A stretch of 64,000 bases of DNA from Flavobacterium hydrocarbonoxydans (GCF_009789235.1 NZ_WSTB01000001.1:558001-622000); one strand, 5' to 3'. Numbered from the stretch's first letter, positions 28,960 to 38,648 are shown. Translations and numbers: made by a program. The notes: generated by a model not told the origin, from the letters alone.

Positions 28960-31900
28960 TTAGAATGTAACTTTAATATTAAAACCATACGACTGTCTGA
29001 ATGGTAAAGAGCCATACTCAAAACCTTGTCCGTTTCCTGATGTGTACATCGATTCCGGATCAATGTTTGGTAAATCCTTATTGAATGTCAATAAATTTCT
29101 GGCAAATGCAGATAAGTAGATCGAATTTACTTTTGAACCTGCAAAAACACTCTTAGGCAAGGTATATCCTAAACTTACTTCTCTTAGTTTTACATAAGAA
29201 GCATCATAAATAAAAGGAGCCGGTGTATTACGAGATACATCATCCCAATACGTTTGAGGATCTACAGGAGTGGTATTTTTTTCGTAAACAGGACTATCAG
29301 CAGTACCAGTATTTACAACACCATTTGCAATATAACCCGCAGTTGGTACCCATGTTCCCGGATTAAAATCAGGATCAGCTGCTGCCGCCGCTGCTCTTGC
29401 TGCATTATATTCATCTCTTCCTTCTGTAGTAACATCAAGAAGTCCTTTTCCTGCTGCAACCGAGTTGGTCATCGAATATACATCCATACCAAACTTCATA
29501 TCCAATAAGAACTGAAGTGTGATGCCTTTATACGAAAATCTGTTGGTTAGACCTGCTGCCCAATCCGGTACGCCTTTTCCTAATTCTACTTTGTTTTCTG
29601 TATAAGTTGGAAGACCATTGGCTCCGATAATCACTTCTCCAGAAGGCGTTTTTAGAAAATCTTTACCAATAATAGTTCCGTATTGTCCGCCTACCTGAGC
29701 CACAATTGCGGCACCAGCCCAACGAGCCTCAGAAATATTATAGGTATTAATATTTGGATGTAATGAAACAATTGTGTTTTTGTTTTTAGAAAAGTTCAAG
29801 TCAACTCCCCATTCAAAATCCTTCGTTTTAATTGGCGTACCAGATAAAAATACCTCAATACCTTCGTTACGCAATTTACCAGCATTTACAGAAAGAAACT
29901 CATATCCTGATGTTGCCGAAGAAGCTAAATCAAGCGTCTGATCAGCCGTATCTTCACGATACACAGTAATATCTGCTTTTAATCTGTTATTGAAGAAAGC
30001 TGTTTCCAGACCAAACTCCACTCCCGTTTTCGATTGATATGTAAGGTTAGGATTTGGCGCTGCTGAATTTTTGATATTCACAACACTCTGACCGTCGTAA
30101 GCTGAATAAGTCGTATAGTTTAGCGCATTTTTATACGCTCCCGGAGAGTTCGAAACCTGTGCCCAGGAAGCTCTTAACTTACCATAAGTAAAGACATCAC
30201 TTTTAATTTCTAAAGCATCAGAGAATATAAAACCTGTTGATGCAGCAGGATAAAAGGCCGATTCATCAGCACCGTATATCACACTAAACCAGTCATTTCT
30301 ACCTGTAAACTCAGCATATAAATATCCTTTATAATCAAACTTAGCAGAACCGTAAATAGAATTTGTTCGTGTTTTTGTTTCAGATGGCGGGTTTATGGTC
30401 TGAGTCGAGAAATTACTAATATATTCTGTCCCTGGCTCAATAATATTGGTTCCAAAACTAGAATTTTGTGATCTTCTAAAATCTCTTCGGCCAGTTCCTA
30501 AAATTCCGGAGAAACTAAAATCTGTAGCCAGTTTAATATCACTAATAGTAGCAATGATATCTGTATTCATTTCAGAAACCGTAATATCATCCAATCCAAG
30601 GTATCCGTTATCTCTTCCTGGCCATGTACTTCCGGCTACCATAAAATCTTTAGAACCAAAAGTATAAGTATCAAGACCCGTTCTAAAAGTTACTCCCAGC
30701 CATCTTTTAAGCTGATAGGTTCCGGCAACATTACCCATAAAACGATTTTTCTTAGAAGAGTTATGGTTTGCATTTACCGTTAAATAAGGATTTAACTGAT
30801 AAATATTATTGTTCCATTTATAAATTTCTCCTGTATCTTCATTTTGATAATGCTGCAGCCACGCCTGATCGATGTTAGGAGCCAGACCCGTTAACGAATA
30901 GCCTACGTTATTTGGCGAATCTCCTAAACCTGGTCTGTTTTGCGTATTTTCGACCATGTAATTGATGTTAGCATCTAAAGTAAATTTCTCTGATTTTAAA
31001 GTGGCACTTAAACTGGCATCGTTTCTTTCTAAACCTGAATTAGGAATAACATCCTCATTCTTCATATTGTTAAAACCAAAACGTACATAAACATTCTCAC
31101 TACCTCCTGAAAGCGAAATTCCGTTAGTTAGTGTCGTTCCTGTTTTGAAGAAATCCTGAATATTATTATCCACTTTAGCATAAGGTTTCATTGAGCCGTC
31201 AAATATTATAACCTCCTGCCCTACTGATTCTGAAAATTTAGGTCCCCAGGCACTAGTCGTATAGCCATATATTTCGCTAGGTGCTTTTAAAGGATCCGGC
31301 AAAAGACCATGCGATCCTGAACCATATTCCGATTGAAAATCATCGTATTTTGCATTTACTCTGTCAAAGCTCACACCACTGGTAAGCTCAACTTGCAATT
31401 TTCCTTTACTCCCTTTTTTGGTAGTAATCAAGATTACACCATTTAAGGCTCGTGAACCGTATAAAGCGGATGCTGCAGCACCTTTTAATACAGACAAGCT
31501 TTCGATATTGTTGGGGTTAATACTGGAAATACCATCTCCACTATCTCTTCCGTCAAACCATTTACTTGCTGCAGCACTATCATTAGACAAACCTGTATTA
31601 TCAATAGGAACACCATCTACAATATATAGCGGCTGATTATTCTCGCCTATACTTGAAATACCTCTAATAATAACCCTTGCACTTCCACCGACACCCGTGG
31701 CAGGAATCGAAACATCAACACCGGCAATTTTTCCGGAAAGCGCAGTAGCAACATTCGTTGTAATGACTTTATTTAATTGATCTCCTTTGATATCCTGAAC
31801 TGCGTATCCCAGTTCTTTCTTTTGTCTTTTGATACCCAATGCGGTAACAACAACTTCATCTAAATTTTGTGCATCGGCTAAAAGCACAACATTTATTAAA

Positions 31901-32166
31901 GGTGAATCTGAAACAGGTACCATTTTTGTTTGCGTTCCGATATACGAAAACACAACTACTTCTCCTTTTGAAGCTTCAATGGAATACTTCCCGTCATAAT
32001 CACTCTGACTTGCCTTGTTCGTTCCCTGAACGAGAATACTTACTCCTGGTAGCGGAAATCCTTTTTCATCCGTTACCAGACCTTTAATTGTTTTCGTTTG
32101 CGCGAAGGTGGTAGTCGCTACTAGAAAAACAACAAAGATTAACATAAAATTTTTCATTTTTTTCAT
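28960..32166 (-). CDS. susC: SusC-like TonB-dependent transporter, pair I
   Basis: The 1068-residue protein has a signal peptide (1-22), a carboxypeptidase-regulatory-like domain (IKGLVTDEKGFPLPGVSILV), NLDEVVVTALGI, a plug with PLYIVDGVPIDN, and a TonB-dependent barrel ending FNIKVTF. It heads the susC I-susD I-chiB transcript. The upstream block at 32221-32293 is shared with susC II. The divergent two-component genes begin 262 bp away, the normal place for a regulator of this locus. Confidence 0.95.
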   Translation of the reverse strand: MKKMKNFMLIFVVFLVATTTFAQTKTIKGLVTDEKGFPLPGVSILVQGTNKASQSDYDGKYSIEASKGEVVVFSYIGTQTKMVPVSDSPLINVVLLADAQNLDEVVVTALGIKRQKKELGYAVQDIKGDQLNKVITTNVATALSGKIAGVDVSIPATGVGGSARVIIRGISSIGENNQPLYIVDGVPIDNTGLSNDSAAASKWFDGRDSGDGISSINPNNIESLSVLKGAAASALYGSRALNGVILITTKKGSKGKLQVELTSGVSFDRVNAKYDDFQSEYGSGSHGLLPDPLKAPSEIYGYTTSAWGPKFSESVGQEVIIFDGSMKPYAKVDNNIQDFFKTGTTLTNGISLSGGSENVYVRFGFNNMKNEDVIPNSGLERNDASLSATLKSEKFTLDANINYMVENTQNRPGLGDSPNNVGYSLTGLAPNIDQAWLQHYQNEDTGEIYKWNNNIYQLNPYLTVNANHNSSKKNRFMGNVAGTYQLKRWLGVTFRTGLDTYTFGSKDFMVAGSTWPGRDNGYLGLDDITVSEMNTDIIATISDIKLATDFSFSGILGTGRRDFRRSQNSSFGTNIIEPGTEYISNFSTQTINPPSETKTRTNSIYGSAKFDYKGYLYAEFTGRNDWFSVIYGADESAFYPAASTGFIFSDALEIKSDVFTYGKLRASWAQVSNSPGAYKNALNYTTYSAYDGQSVVNIKNSAAPNPNLTYQSKTGVEFGLETAFFNNRLKADITVYREDTADQTLDLASSATSGYEFLSVNAGKLRNEGIEVFLSGTPIKTKDFEWGVDLNFSKNKNTIVSLHPNINTYNISEARWAGAAIVAQVGGQYGTIIGKDFLKTPSGEVIIGANGLPTYTENKVELGKGVPDWAAGLTNRFSYKGITLQFLLDMKFGMDVYSMTNSVAAGKGLLDVTTEGRDEYNAARAAAAAADPDFNPGTWVPTAGYIANGVVNTGTADSPVYEKNTTPVDPQTYWDDVSRNTPAPFIYDASYVKLREVSLGYTLPKSVFAGSKVNSIYLSAFARNLLTFNKDLPNIDPESMYTSGNGQGFEYGSLPFRQSYGFNIKVTF

Positions 32167-32220
32167 GGTTTTGTTGGTTAAGCGATAAAATTATTGTTAA
32201 TTTTAACATAAATAAAACTA

Positions 32221-32293
32221 ATTATACAAACAACTTAAAACCTTAAACAAACGACACGAAACATTCAATAAAGCGTTACACGAAAACGTTCTC
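32221..32293 (-). promoter_or_regulatory. Conserved 73-bp upstream block of susC I
   Basis: This is the same block as 25427-25499, starting 54 bp before the ATG. On the minus strand it holds GAGAACGTTTTC (near-palindrome), AACG repeated at 13 bp, and two GTTTGT boxes with the same 21-bp period, the second again running into TTTGTATAAT. Conservation of spacing without indels suggests a functional promoter/operator unit. Confidence 0.7.
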
Positions 32294-32428
32294 TAACAAG
32301 AATAATAATAAGTTTAGCAGATTTCTTAAAATTTTATTCAAAAAAATTGTGTTTTTAGTGGTAAAATGTTTAAAGTTGCATAATAAATCACCAATTGAGT
32401 TACAATACCATAAATCACAACAATTAAG

Positions 32429-33481
32429 TTGAGCGAAATCCAAAAATTAAAATTTGATATCAAGCTTCAAAACCACATTTGGTTTTGGGGAAGCTATTTC
32501 ACTCTCAATTTTTTAAGATGGGGCGCTTACTTTAATGATTACCCTTATTCTTTCAAATCGAACTTAATTGAGTTTTCATTACACATTCCTTTAGTCTATT
32601 TCAATCTATTTGTTTTAGTTCCACGTTATGTCTTAAAACAGAAATACATTACCTATACCTTTTCCTTATTAGTAAGCTTGTTTGGAGTTTATTTATTAAA
32701 AACGGCACTCACCTATGTAATCATTTCCGAAAATATCTGGCCTGAAGCCAATAGAGAATACCATCCATTTGATATCAATCATATTTTAGCGGTTTGTATA
32801 GGTGAATTGTATGTTTTGGCGATGGCATCCTCAGTTTATCTGACATTGACCTGGTTACGGGAACGCGAAAGAAACCGATCGTTGCGCGAAAATCAGTTTA
32901 AAATCAAATTAAAATATCTGGAGAATCAGATACAGCCGCATTTTTTCTTTAATACTTTAAACAACTTATATGCGTTGTCATTAGAATCTTCAAACAAGGT
33001 TCCGGATGTAATCATAAAATTATCACGATTGATGGAGTATGTATTGTATGATGTAAAATCGACAAAATTTGTTCCTTTAATAAAAGAGATTGAATACATT
33101 CAGAATTATATCGAGATAGAAAAGCTTCGTTTTGAAAATGTTGAAGTTGCTGTAAATCTCGAATCGAATATTGAAGAAGTAAAGGTTCCGCCACTCATAT
33201 TTATTTCATTAGTCGAAAATGCCTTTAAGCACGGCGGTCTGAACAATCAGAACCTGAAAATCAAAATCAATTGCAAAGTTATCAACAACCAGACGCTGGA
33301 CTTTGAAATCATCAATAACTTTGTAATTTCGCAAAATGTAAAGAATAAGGGCGGTATTGGACTAATCAATACCAAGAAAAGATTAAAATTGATCTATAAA
33401 AACAATTTCGATTTAAAGTATAAAACTAAGTTCAATTACTATATAATTCGTTTGCAAATACCACTTTATAATGAAGATTAA
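32429..33481 (+). CDS. LytS/YehU-type sensor histidine kinase of the chitin locus
   Basis: The 350-residue protein starts at a TTG and has about four membrane segments in residues 15-142, then a His_kinase domain of the LytS type: KYLENQIQPHFFFNTLNNLYAL, with H171 as the likely phosphorylated residue. The ATPase part has VPPLIFISLVENAFKHG and GGIGLINTKKRLKLIY. There is no large periplasmic sensor domain, so the signal may be sensed in the membrane. It overlaps the response regulator gene by 11 bp and diverges from susC I. It probably controls the chitin locus, as proposed for the F. johnsoniae counterpart. Confidence 0.92.
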   Translation: MSEIQKLKFDIKLQNHIWFWGSYFTLNFLRWGAYFNDYPYSFKSNLIEFSLHIPLVYFNLFVLVPRYVLKQKYITYTFSLLVSLFGVYLLKTALTYVIISENIWPEANREYHPFDINHILAVCIGELYVLAMASSVYLTLTWLRERERNRSLRENQFKIKLKYLENQIQPHFFFNTLNNLYALSLESSNKVPDVIIKLSRLMEYVLYDVKSTKFVPLIKEIEYIQNYIEIEKLRFENVEVAVNLESNIEEVKVPPLIFISLVENAFKHGGLNNQNLKIKINCKVINNQTLDFEIINNFVISQNVKNKGGIGLINTKKRLKLIYKNNFDLKYKTKFNYYIIRLQIPLYNED

Positions 33482-34172
33482 ATGCCTTTTGGTCGATGAT
33501 GAACCTTTAGCTATCAAAGTTCTACAAAATTATTTGACAAATTTTGGAGACTTTGAAGTTATTGGAACTTTTTACAATCCGTTAGAAGCCTTAGATTTCA
33601 TAAATTCAACTCCGGTAGATGTAGTCTTTCTGGATATCAACATGCCCATGATGACCGGTTTTGAATTAATAAGTTTAATCGAAAACAAAACCAAAGTAGT
33701 TATCACAACCGCCTTTAGAGAATTTGCTGCCGAAAGTTATGATTTAGATGTTTTGGATTATCTGGTTAAACCAATTCCGCTTCCGAGGTTCATAAAATGT
33801 ATCAATAAAATTACTACCGAATTCAATTTAAAGAACAACATCAAGGTTGAAAACGCTAAAGGAGACTCACATATCTTCATTAAGGTTGATAAAAAAATGA
33901 TGAAAATAAACATGGAAGAAATCCTGTTTGTCGAAGGCATGAAAGAATACATAAAAGTTGTAACTCCCGATAAAACCTATATCACGCACAAATCATTAAC
34001 CTCATTATCAGAAGAATTACCTACGGAGCGCTTCATCCGAATTCATAAATCGTATGTAATCGCTCTGGATAAAGTAAAATCTATCGAAGGAAATCGTATT
34101 CAGATTTCTTCTTATACAATTCCAATTGGTCGAAATTACAGCAAAGAAGTAAAAAATAAAATTTTAGAATAG
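33471..34172 (+). CDS. LytTR-family response regulator of the chitin locus
   Basis: The 233-residue protein has a receiver domain (1-120; acidic pocket D9-D10, phosphoacceptor D55 in FLDINMP, K near 108 in YLVKPIPL) and a C-terminal LytTR DNA-binding domain (about 133-233; KMMKINMEEILFVEGMKEYIKVVT, ERFIRIHKSYVIALDKV). LytTR proteins usually bind direct repeats about 21 bp apart. The GTTTGT pairs upstream of both susC genes have that spacing. It overlaps the kinase gene by 11 bp, implying coupled translation. Confidence 0.95.
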   Translation: MKIKCLLVDDEPLAIKVLQNYLTNFGDFEVIGTFYNPLEALDFINSTPVDVVFLDINMPMMTGFELISLIENKTKVVITTAFREFAAESYDLDVLDYLVKPIPLPRFIKCINKITTEFNLKNNIKVENAKGDSHIFIKVDKKMMKINMEEILFVEGMKEYIKVVTPDKTYITHKSLTSLSEELPTERFIRIHKSYVIALDKVKSIEGNRIQISSYTIPIGRNYSKEVKNKILE

Positions 34173-34336
34173 TTTACATTTTAATACCCTTAAAATTAAC
34201 ACTTTGTTGAATAAATTGTGTTGTTGGTTTAAATTTAACATTATTTGTGGCTTTTTATTTTTTTTTGATAATTGTAACAAATATATTTACGGTCTTCAAA
34301 AAACAATAAAATTAAAAAATTAACCTAATCACAATT

Positions 34337-35803
34337 ATGAGTTCAGAAAATGTACAAACCAAATGGGGACAATTTATCTCATTGATAATAGTCTTCTTCT
34401 TTTGGGGTTTTGTTGGTTCAGCCAATGACATCCTGATTCCAGTATTCAAAAAAGTATTTACTTTATCGCAAGTACAATCACAATTAGTAGCCTGGGCGTT
34501 TTACGCTGCTTACTTTGTAGGGTCAATAATTTTCTTTATAGTATCATTAAAAGTAGATGTTTTACAAAAATTCGGATACAAAAAAACACTTTCAGCAGGA
34601 TTAGTCCTTTCAGCAGTTGGTTCATTTTTATTCGTTCCTGCCGCAACAATGGAAAGTTTCCCATTCTTCCTAACCGCTTTATTTACGGTAGGATTAGGAT
34701 TCTCAATTCAGCAAATCGTAGCAAATCCCTTAGCTATTAAAATGGGAAGCCCTGTAACAGGAGCACACCGTTTGACACTAGCTGGTGGAATAAACTCTTT
34801 CGGAACTACAATTGGAGCGATCTTGCTTGGAATTGCTCTTTTCGGAATGGGAGACGATAAAAAAACATCCCTTTCATTAGAAGACATCAAATTACCATTT
34901 ATTATTCTAGGTCTTGCCTTTATTATTGTGGCAGTCTTCATGAATTTTTCTAAAATTGAAGATCCTGAAAAAGAGGAAGTTGTTGTAAAAGTAGCACACG
35001 AAAAATTCAATATCTTCGATTATCCTCAATTATACTTGGGAATGTTAGGTATCTTTATCTATGTTGGAACAGAGGTTACCATCATCAGTAATTTACCGGC
35101 ACTATTGCATACAGCTGAATTTGGAAATGTACTAGAAGACGCTATCGCTCCTTTTATCGCATTATACTGGGGAAGTTTAATGATTGGTCGTTGGAATGGT
35201 GGAGTAAACGTTTTCAACACTTCAACTTTAGTAAACACAGCATTAAAATTCATCGTTCCTGCATTAGCTTTTGGAGTAATCATTGGAGCTAACATCTTTG
35301 CTGCACATGATGTTTCTGGATTTTACATCTACCCTATCTGGATTTTAATCTTTATTGCAGTAAGTTTTATTGGCGGAAAAGATGCTGGAAAAACATTAAT
35401 GCTTTTCGGAATTTCAGGTTTACTTATGATGTTGGCCGGATTGGTTTGCCCTGATACTGAAATTGCTAAATTCTTCTTTATCTCTGGAGGTTTATTCTTA
35501 TCGATCATGTGGCCATCTATCTTTGATTTGGCTATCGCAGGATTAGGAAAAAACACTGGAAAAGCGTCATCTTTCTTAATTATGATGATTCTTGGAGGAG
35601 GAGTTATTCCTTTGGTTCAGGGAAGTATTTGTGATTTTGATATCACTAGCCCAGAAGGAATTTTCGGTATCACCTGGACACACTTCTCATACATTGTTCC
35701 ACTTTTAGGTTTTGCTTATTTAGGATTCTATGGTTACTACTGTCCAAAAATATTAAAAAGACAAGGCATCACGCATATCACAAGCGAAGGCGGAGGTCAC
35801 TAA
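34337..35803 (+). CDS. Sugar MFS transporter (FucP/NagP-like), probable GlcNAc permease
   Basis: The 488-residue inner-membrane protein has about 12 transmembrane helices and matches the FucP-type sugar:H+ symporters: WGQFISLIIVFFFWGFVGSANDILIPVFKK, VAWAFYAAYFVGS, GLGFSIQQIVANPLAIKMG and WPSIFDLAIAGLGKNTGKASSFLIMMILGGGVIPL. Position directly after the regulator pair, at the end of the chitin locus, makes GlcNAc or chitobiose the likely substrate, as in the F. johnsoniae locus. It starts 164 bp after the regulator and ends before a strong terminator, so it may have its own promoter. Confidence 0.9.
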   Translation: MSSENVQTKWGQFISLIIVFFFWGFVGSANDILIPVFKKVFTLSQVQSQLVAWAFYAAYFVGSIIFFIVSLKVDVLQKFGYKKTLSAGLVLSAVGSFLFVPAATMESFPFFLTALFTVGLGFSIQQIVANPLAIKMGSPVTGAHRLTLAGGINSFGTTIGAILLGIALFGMGDDKKTSLSLEDIKLPFIILGLAFIIVAVFMNFSKIEDPEKEEVVVKVAHEKFNIFDYPQLYLGMLGIFIYVGTEVTIISNLPALLHTAEFGNVLEDAIAPFIALYWGSLMIGRWNGGVNVFNTSTLVNTALKFIVPALAFGVIIGANIFAAHDVSGFYIYPIWILIFIAVSFIGGKDAGKTLMLFGISGLLMMLAGLVCPDTEIAKFFFISGGLFLSIMWPSIFDLAIAGLGKNTGKASSFLIMMILGGGVIPLVQGSICDFDITSPEGIFGITWTHFSYIVPLLGFAYLGFYGYYCPKILKRQGITHITSEGGGH

Positions 35804-35829
35804 ATCTTTGTAAAAAAAATCCAACTTTT

Positions 35830-35873
35830 AAATTCCAAATTCCAATAATTAATAAAATTGGAATTTGGAATTT
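35830..35873. terminator. Strong terminator ending the chitin locus
   Basis: A perfect 17-bp stem (35830-35846 with 35857-35873) and 10-nt loop ends in a run of seven Ts. It begins 26 bp after the MFS stop. The convergent gene at 35897 may use it too. Confidence 0.8.
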
Positions 35874-35896
35874 TTTTATTGGATTTTTTTTAAATT

Positions 35897-36391
35897 TTAC
35901 TTCGCAGTATAAATATTATTCAAATTCTTCTTGAAAATTTCCTGGCTTTTTGCGGTCAAAGGATATACGACATCTTTATCAGCATGCACAATTACTTTTA
36001 CAATATGCAATTCTAAGAGTGCTTTTGGATCTTTAATTTTTATCGTGCAGGCTCCATCAAAATAGCCGTCTTCTTCAATTATCTTTTTAGCTTCTAACAC
36101 TGTTCCGTCGCTTAAAACTGCAGAAATAGTCATGGTATTATTTAATGTTTTCGAATAAAATCCATCCATAACCAGCATCAGTCGATAACTATTTTTCAGC
36201 TCAGGACCTTTAAACTCATGGCGCGTGATATTATATCGCAAACCTTTGGCCAGAGTTTGAAATTTAACCGTACAATCCAATTCAAAACTAGCTACATCAC
36301 CAGCTTCGTTAACTTCTTTTAGAATTTTGGCTTGCGCATTTGCAGTTAAACCAGCCACCAAAAACGTCAACATTACAAGTATTTTTTTCAT
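35897..36391 (-). CDS. Exported protein of unknown function
   Basis: The 164-residue protein has a clear signal peptide (MKKILVMLTFLVAGLTANAQ, cut after residue 19 or 20). The remainder is a mostly beta pattern (ASFELDCTVKFQTLAKGLRYN, SYRLMLVMDGFYSKT, GACTIKIKDPKALLELHIVKVIVHADKDVVYPL). I do not recognise the family. It has no lipobox. It lies between the chitin locus and tal, convergent with the MFS gene, and does not look part of the locus. Confidence 0.75.
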   Translation of the reverse strand: MKKILVMLTFLVAGLTANAQAKILKEVNEAGDVASFELDCTVKFQTLAKGLRYNITRHEFKGPELKNSYRLMLVMDGFYSKTLNNTMTISAVLSDGTVLEAKKIIEEDGYFDGACTIKIKDPKALLELHIVKVIVHADKDVVYPLTAKSQEIFKKNLNNIYTAK

Positions 36392-36427
36392 AAGTTAGGT
36401 ATTATTTAGTACCTAAAAATATAAAAA

Positions 36428-36462
36428 AAATCGCCATGTTTACCAAGAAACATGACGATTTA
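36428..36462 (-). terminator. Terminator after transaldolase
   Basis: A 14-bp stem with one mismatch (AAATCG-C-CATGTTT with AAACATG-A-CGATTT) is followed on the minus strand by an eight-T run. It is 21 bp from the tal stop. Confidence 0.8.
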
Positions 36463-36482
36463 AATATTATTTAAGGACTCTA

Positions 36483-37139
36483 TTATTTATTACCCTTCTC
36501 GAAATCAGCCACAAACTGCGCCAATCCAATGTCTGTTAACGGGTGTTTCAACAATCCTGCAATTGCAGAAAGTGGTCCTGTCATAACATCTGCACCAATT
36601 TTAGCACAGTTTACAATGTGCATAGTGTGACGTACAGAAGCTGCCAAAATTTGAGTTTCATAACCGTAGTTATCATAAATTAGTCTAATTTCCTCGATTA
36701 ATGCTAATCCATCAGTCGAAACATCGTCTAAACGACCAATAAATGGCGAAACATAAGTAGCTCCAGCCTTAGCCGCTAATAAAGCCTGACCTGCAGAGAA
36801 AACCAAAGTTACGTTAGTTTTAATTCCTTTATCCGAAAAATATTTTGCAGCCATTACACCTTCTTTAGTCATCGGCAATTTTACCACGATTTGATCGTGC
36901 AATTCAGCCAATTCCTCTCCTTCTTTGATCATTCCATCATAATCCAGCGCATTCACCTCAGCACTTACATCCCCTTCAACAAGATTGCAAATGTCCACAT
37001 AATGCTTCAGGATATTGTTTTTTCCAGTGATTCCTTCTTTCGCCATCAATGACGGATTTGTAGTTACACCATCCAAAACACCTAAAGCTTGTGCTTCTTT
37101 AATCTGAGCTAAATTTGCTGTGTCAATAAAAAATTTCAT
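36483..37139 (-). CDS. tal: Transaldolase (short TalC/FSA-type)
   Basis: The 218-residue protein is the short class of transaldolase: [36 protein letters not shown] at the start, [11 protein letters not shown] with the Schiff-base lysine in IVVKLP near residue 86, and [27 protein letters not shown] near the end. It moves dihydroxyacetone units between sugar phosphates in the pentose phosphate pathway; some relatives are fructose-6-phosphate aldolases and the two are hard to tell apart. It stands alone, with a hairpin terminator after it. Confidence 0.93.
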   Translation of the reverse strand: MKFFIDTANLAQIKEAQALGVLDGVTTNPSLMAKEGITGKNNILKHYVDICNLVEGDVSAEVNALDYDGMIKEGEELAELHDQIVVKLPMTKEGVMAAKYFSDKGIKTNVTLVFSAGQALLAAKAGATYVSPFIGRLDDVSTDGLALIEEIRLIYDNYGYETQILAASVRHTMHIVNCAKIGADVMTGPLSAIAGLLKHPLTDIGLAQFVADFEKGNK

Positions 37140-37174
37140 AATTATATTTATTTAATTGTGTTCTATAATCTTGT

Positions 37175-37275
37175 TTTGAGCGTGCCCCAAGGGTCGGGTC
37201 TTCCGCTGTATCTTTTATTTTTTTAAAGAAAAAAAATAAAAGGATGCCGCTTCACCCCCTCACGCAAACTCCGTG
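37175..37275. repeat. Diverged member of dispersed repeat family R1
   Basis: The core CCGCTGTATCTTTT, an A/T-rich hairpin (TTTTATTTTTTT with AAAAAAATAAAA), then AAAAGGATGCCGCT matches, in reverse, the core of the copy at 10141-10240. The outer ends GCGTGCCCC and CCCTCACGC differ from other copies. It fills part of the gene-free stretch 37140-37563. Confidence 0.65.
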
Positions 37276-37386
37276 TAAAATTACGAAATGAATGCTAATA
37301 TCAATTATAATTTCAAAACTCAATTCATAAATTATGTTTAAAATTGAGATTTATAAAAAATAATCAATCAAAACTCAAACGCAAAC

Positions 37387-37557
37387 TTGTCATTCAGCAG
37401 GAATCTCTACTCGCAGTGATTTGCATTTGCTGAGATTCTTACAGAATGACAAACTATGTCGAAAAAAAATACGCAATAAAAACGCAATCTTGTCATTCAG
37501 CAGGAATCTCTACGCGCAGTGATTTACGCTTGCTAAGATTTCTTCGGAATAACAAAT
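37387..37557. repeat. Two tandem copies of dispersed inverted repeat, family R2
   Basis: Copies at 37387-37453 and 37490-37557 each run TTGTCATTCAGCAGGAATCTC, then CGCAGTGATTT, then a reversed end such as AGATTC...GAATGACAAA. Each is a long hairpin of about 67 bp. A third copy lies at 53689-53757. The second copy reaches the 3' end of the SDR gene and may help end its transcript. Confidence 0.85.
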
Positions 37558-37563
37558 TGGAAT

Positions 37564-38367
37564 CTAAATTTTATAATGATTCATTAACATCTTTTCATAC
37601 ACTTTATCCGGAAGCGCACGTTTTAAAACAATCGAAAACTTCTGCATAAAAGCCCCAACTTTATAATGAACATTTGGTTTCTTTTGCTGCATGATTTTAT
37701 ACACTGCTTCCGCCATTTCATTAGGATTACTTCCTGCATCAACATGGTCGTTCATCGTTGCTAAAGTTTCTCCATACACTTTTTCGTAAGCCGAACCCTG
37801 AATAACAGGCGCATGAAAACGTCCCGAAGCAATATTGGTAGCAAAATCGCCTGGTGCTACATTGGTAATTTCAACACCAAATTGTTTTACTTCCATTCGC
37901 AAAGCCTCAGTAATCAATTCCAAGGCTCCTTTTGATGCCGAATAAACACTTCTGTAAGGCAATCCCATATAACCTGCAATCGAAGTAATATTGATAATCA
38001 AACCTGATTTTTGCTCACGCATTTGTGGCAAAACGGCTTTCATCACCTCAATCGGTCCAAAGAAATTGGTTTCAAAATTATTTTTGATTTCAACCATCGG
38101 AATTTCCTCCAAAGGTCCTGTAATTCCAACACCTGCATTATTAATAACGACATCTAATCGTCCAGAAATTTCAATAATTTTAGCTACCGCCAACCGAATC
38201 GATTCTGCATTTCGAACATCCAGAGCAATCAACGGAAAAATAGAATTTAGTACTTTTTCAGGATTTCTGCTTGTTCCGTAAACCACGAAACCTTTTTTAT
38301 GCAAAAATTCTCCAATAGATTTTCCGATCCCTGAAGATCCTCCGGTAATTAAAACGACTTTATTCAT
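37564..38367 (-). CDS. Short-chain dehydrogenase/reductase
   Basis: The 267-residue classical SDR has the NAD(P)-binding glycine motif TGGSSGIGKSIGEF (about 8-21), NNAGVGITG (about 76-84), the catalytic serine in NITSIAGYMG and YSASKGALE (Y and K of YxxxK, near 146-150). The residue after the second strand (GTSRNPEKV) suggests NADPH preference. The substrate cannot be told. It lies downstream of the SRP RNA on the same strand, with its own start after an apparent SRP terminator. Confidence 0.92.
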   Translation of the reverse strand: MNKVVLITGGSSGIGKSIGEFLHKKGFVVYGTSRNPEKVLNSIFPLIALDVRNAESIRLAVAKIIEISGRLDVVINNAGVGITGPLEEIPMVEIKNNFETNFFGPIEVMKAVLPQMREQKSGLIINITSIAGYMGLPYRSVYSASKGALELITEALRMEVKQFGVEITNVAPGDFATNIASGRFHAPVIQGSAYEKVYGETLATMNDHVDAGSNPNEMAEAVYKIMQQKKPNVHYKVGAFMQKFSIVLKRALPDKVYEKMLMNHYKI

Positions 38368-38493
38368 TTTAGGTTAGATGTTATAAGTTAAATGTGAGAT
38401 GTCATTTGAATTTTTATGAGAGATGTTTATCAAGTTTTGCCTTTTACATCTAACTAAAAACATTTAACTCCCAAAAGGGTAAAAATAAAAAAA

Positions 38494-38509
38494 TCCTCCC
38501 GAAGGAAGA
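38494..38509 (-). terminator. UUCG-loop terminator downstream of the SRP RNA
   Basis: On the minus strand TCTTCC-TTCG-GGAGGA forms a 6-bp stem (one G-U pair) with a very stable UUCG tetraloop, followed by seven Ts. It lies about 47 nt after the predicted SRP RNA end. Confidence 0.7.
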
Positions 38510-38555
38510 CTACTTTTGTATTAATTCTGAAAAGAATTTCGATAAAATAAAAAAT

Positions 38556-38648
38556 GGCAAGCGACCTACATCGCACCGCTCAACCACGTACCCTTGCTAT
38601 GTTCCCATCCTGGGGGAGTCTGCAGGAGCTGGTCGTGTAGGACTTGCC
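38556..38648 (-). ncRNA. ffs: Signal recognition particle RNA (small bacterial type)
   Basis: The minus strand starts GGCAAGTCC and ends GGTCGCTTGCC, so the ends pair. It contains ACGACCAGCTCCTGC, GACTCCCCCAGG, the conserved apical loop region GATGGGAACATAGCAAGGGTA, and GAGCGGTGCGATGTAGG, which I recognise from other Bacteroidota 4.5S/SRP RNAs. The length of about 93 nt fits. It binds Ffh to target signal-peptide proteins to the membrane. A full promoter lies directly upstream and a UUCG hairpin downstream. Confidence 0.92.
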
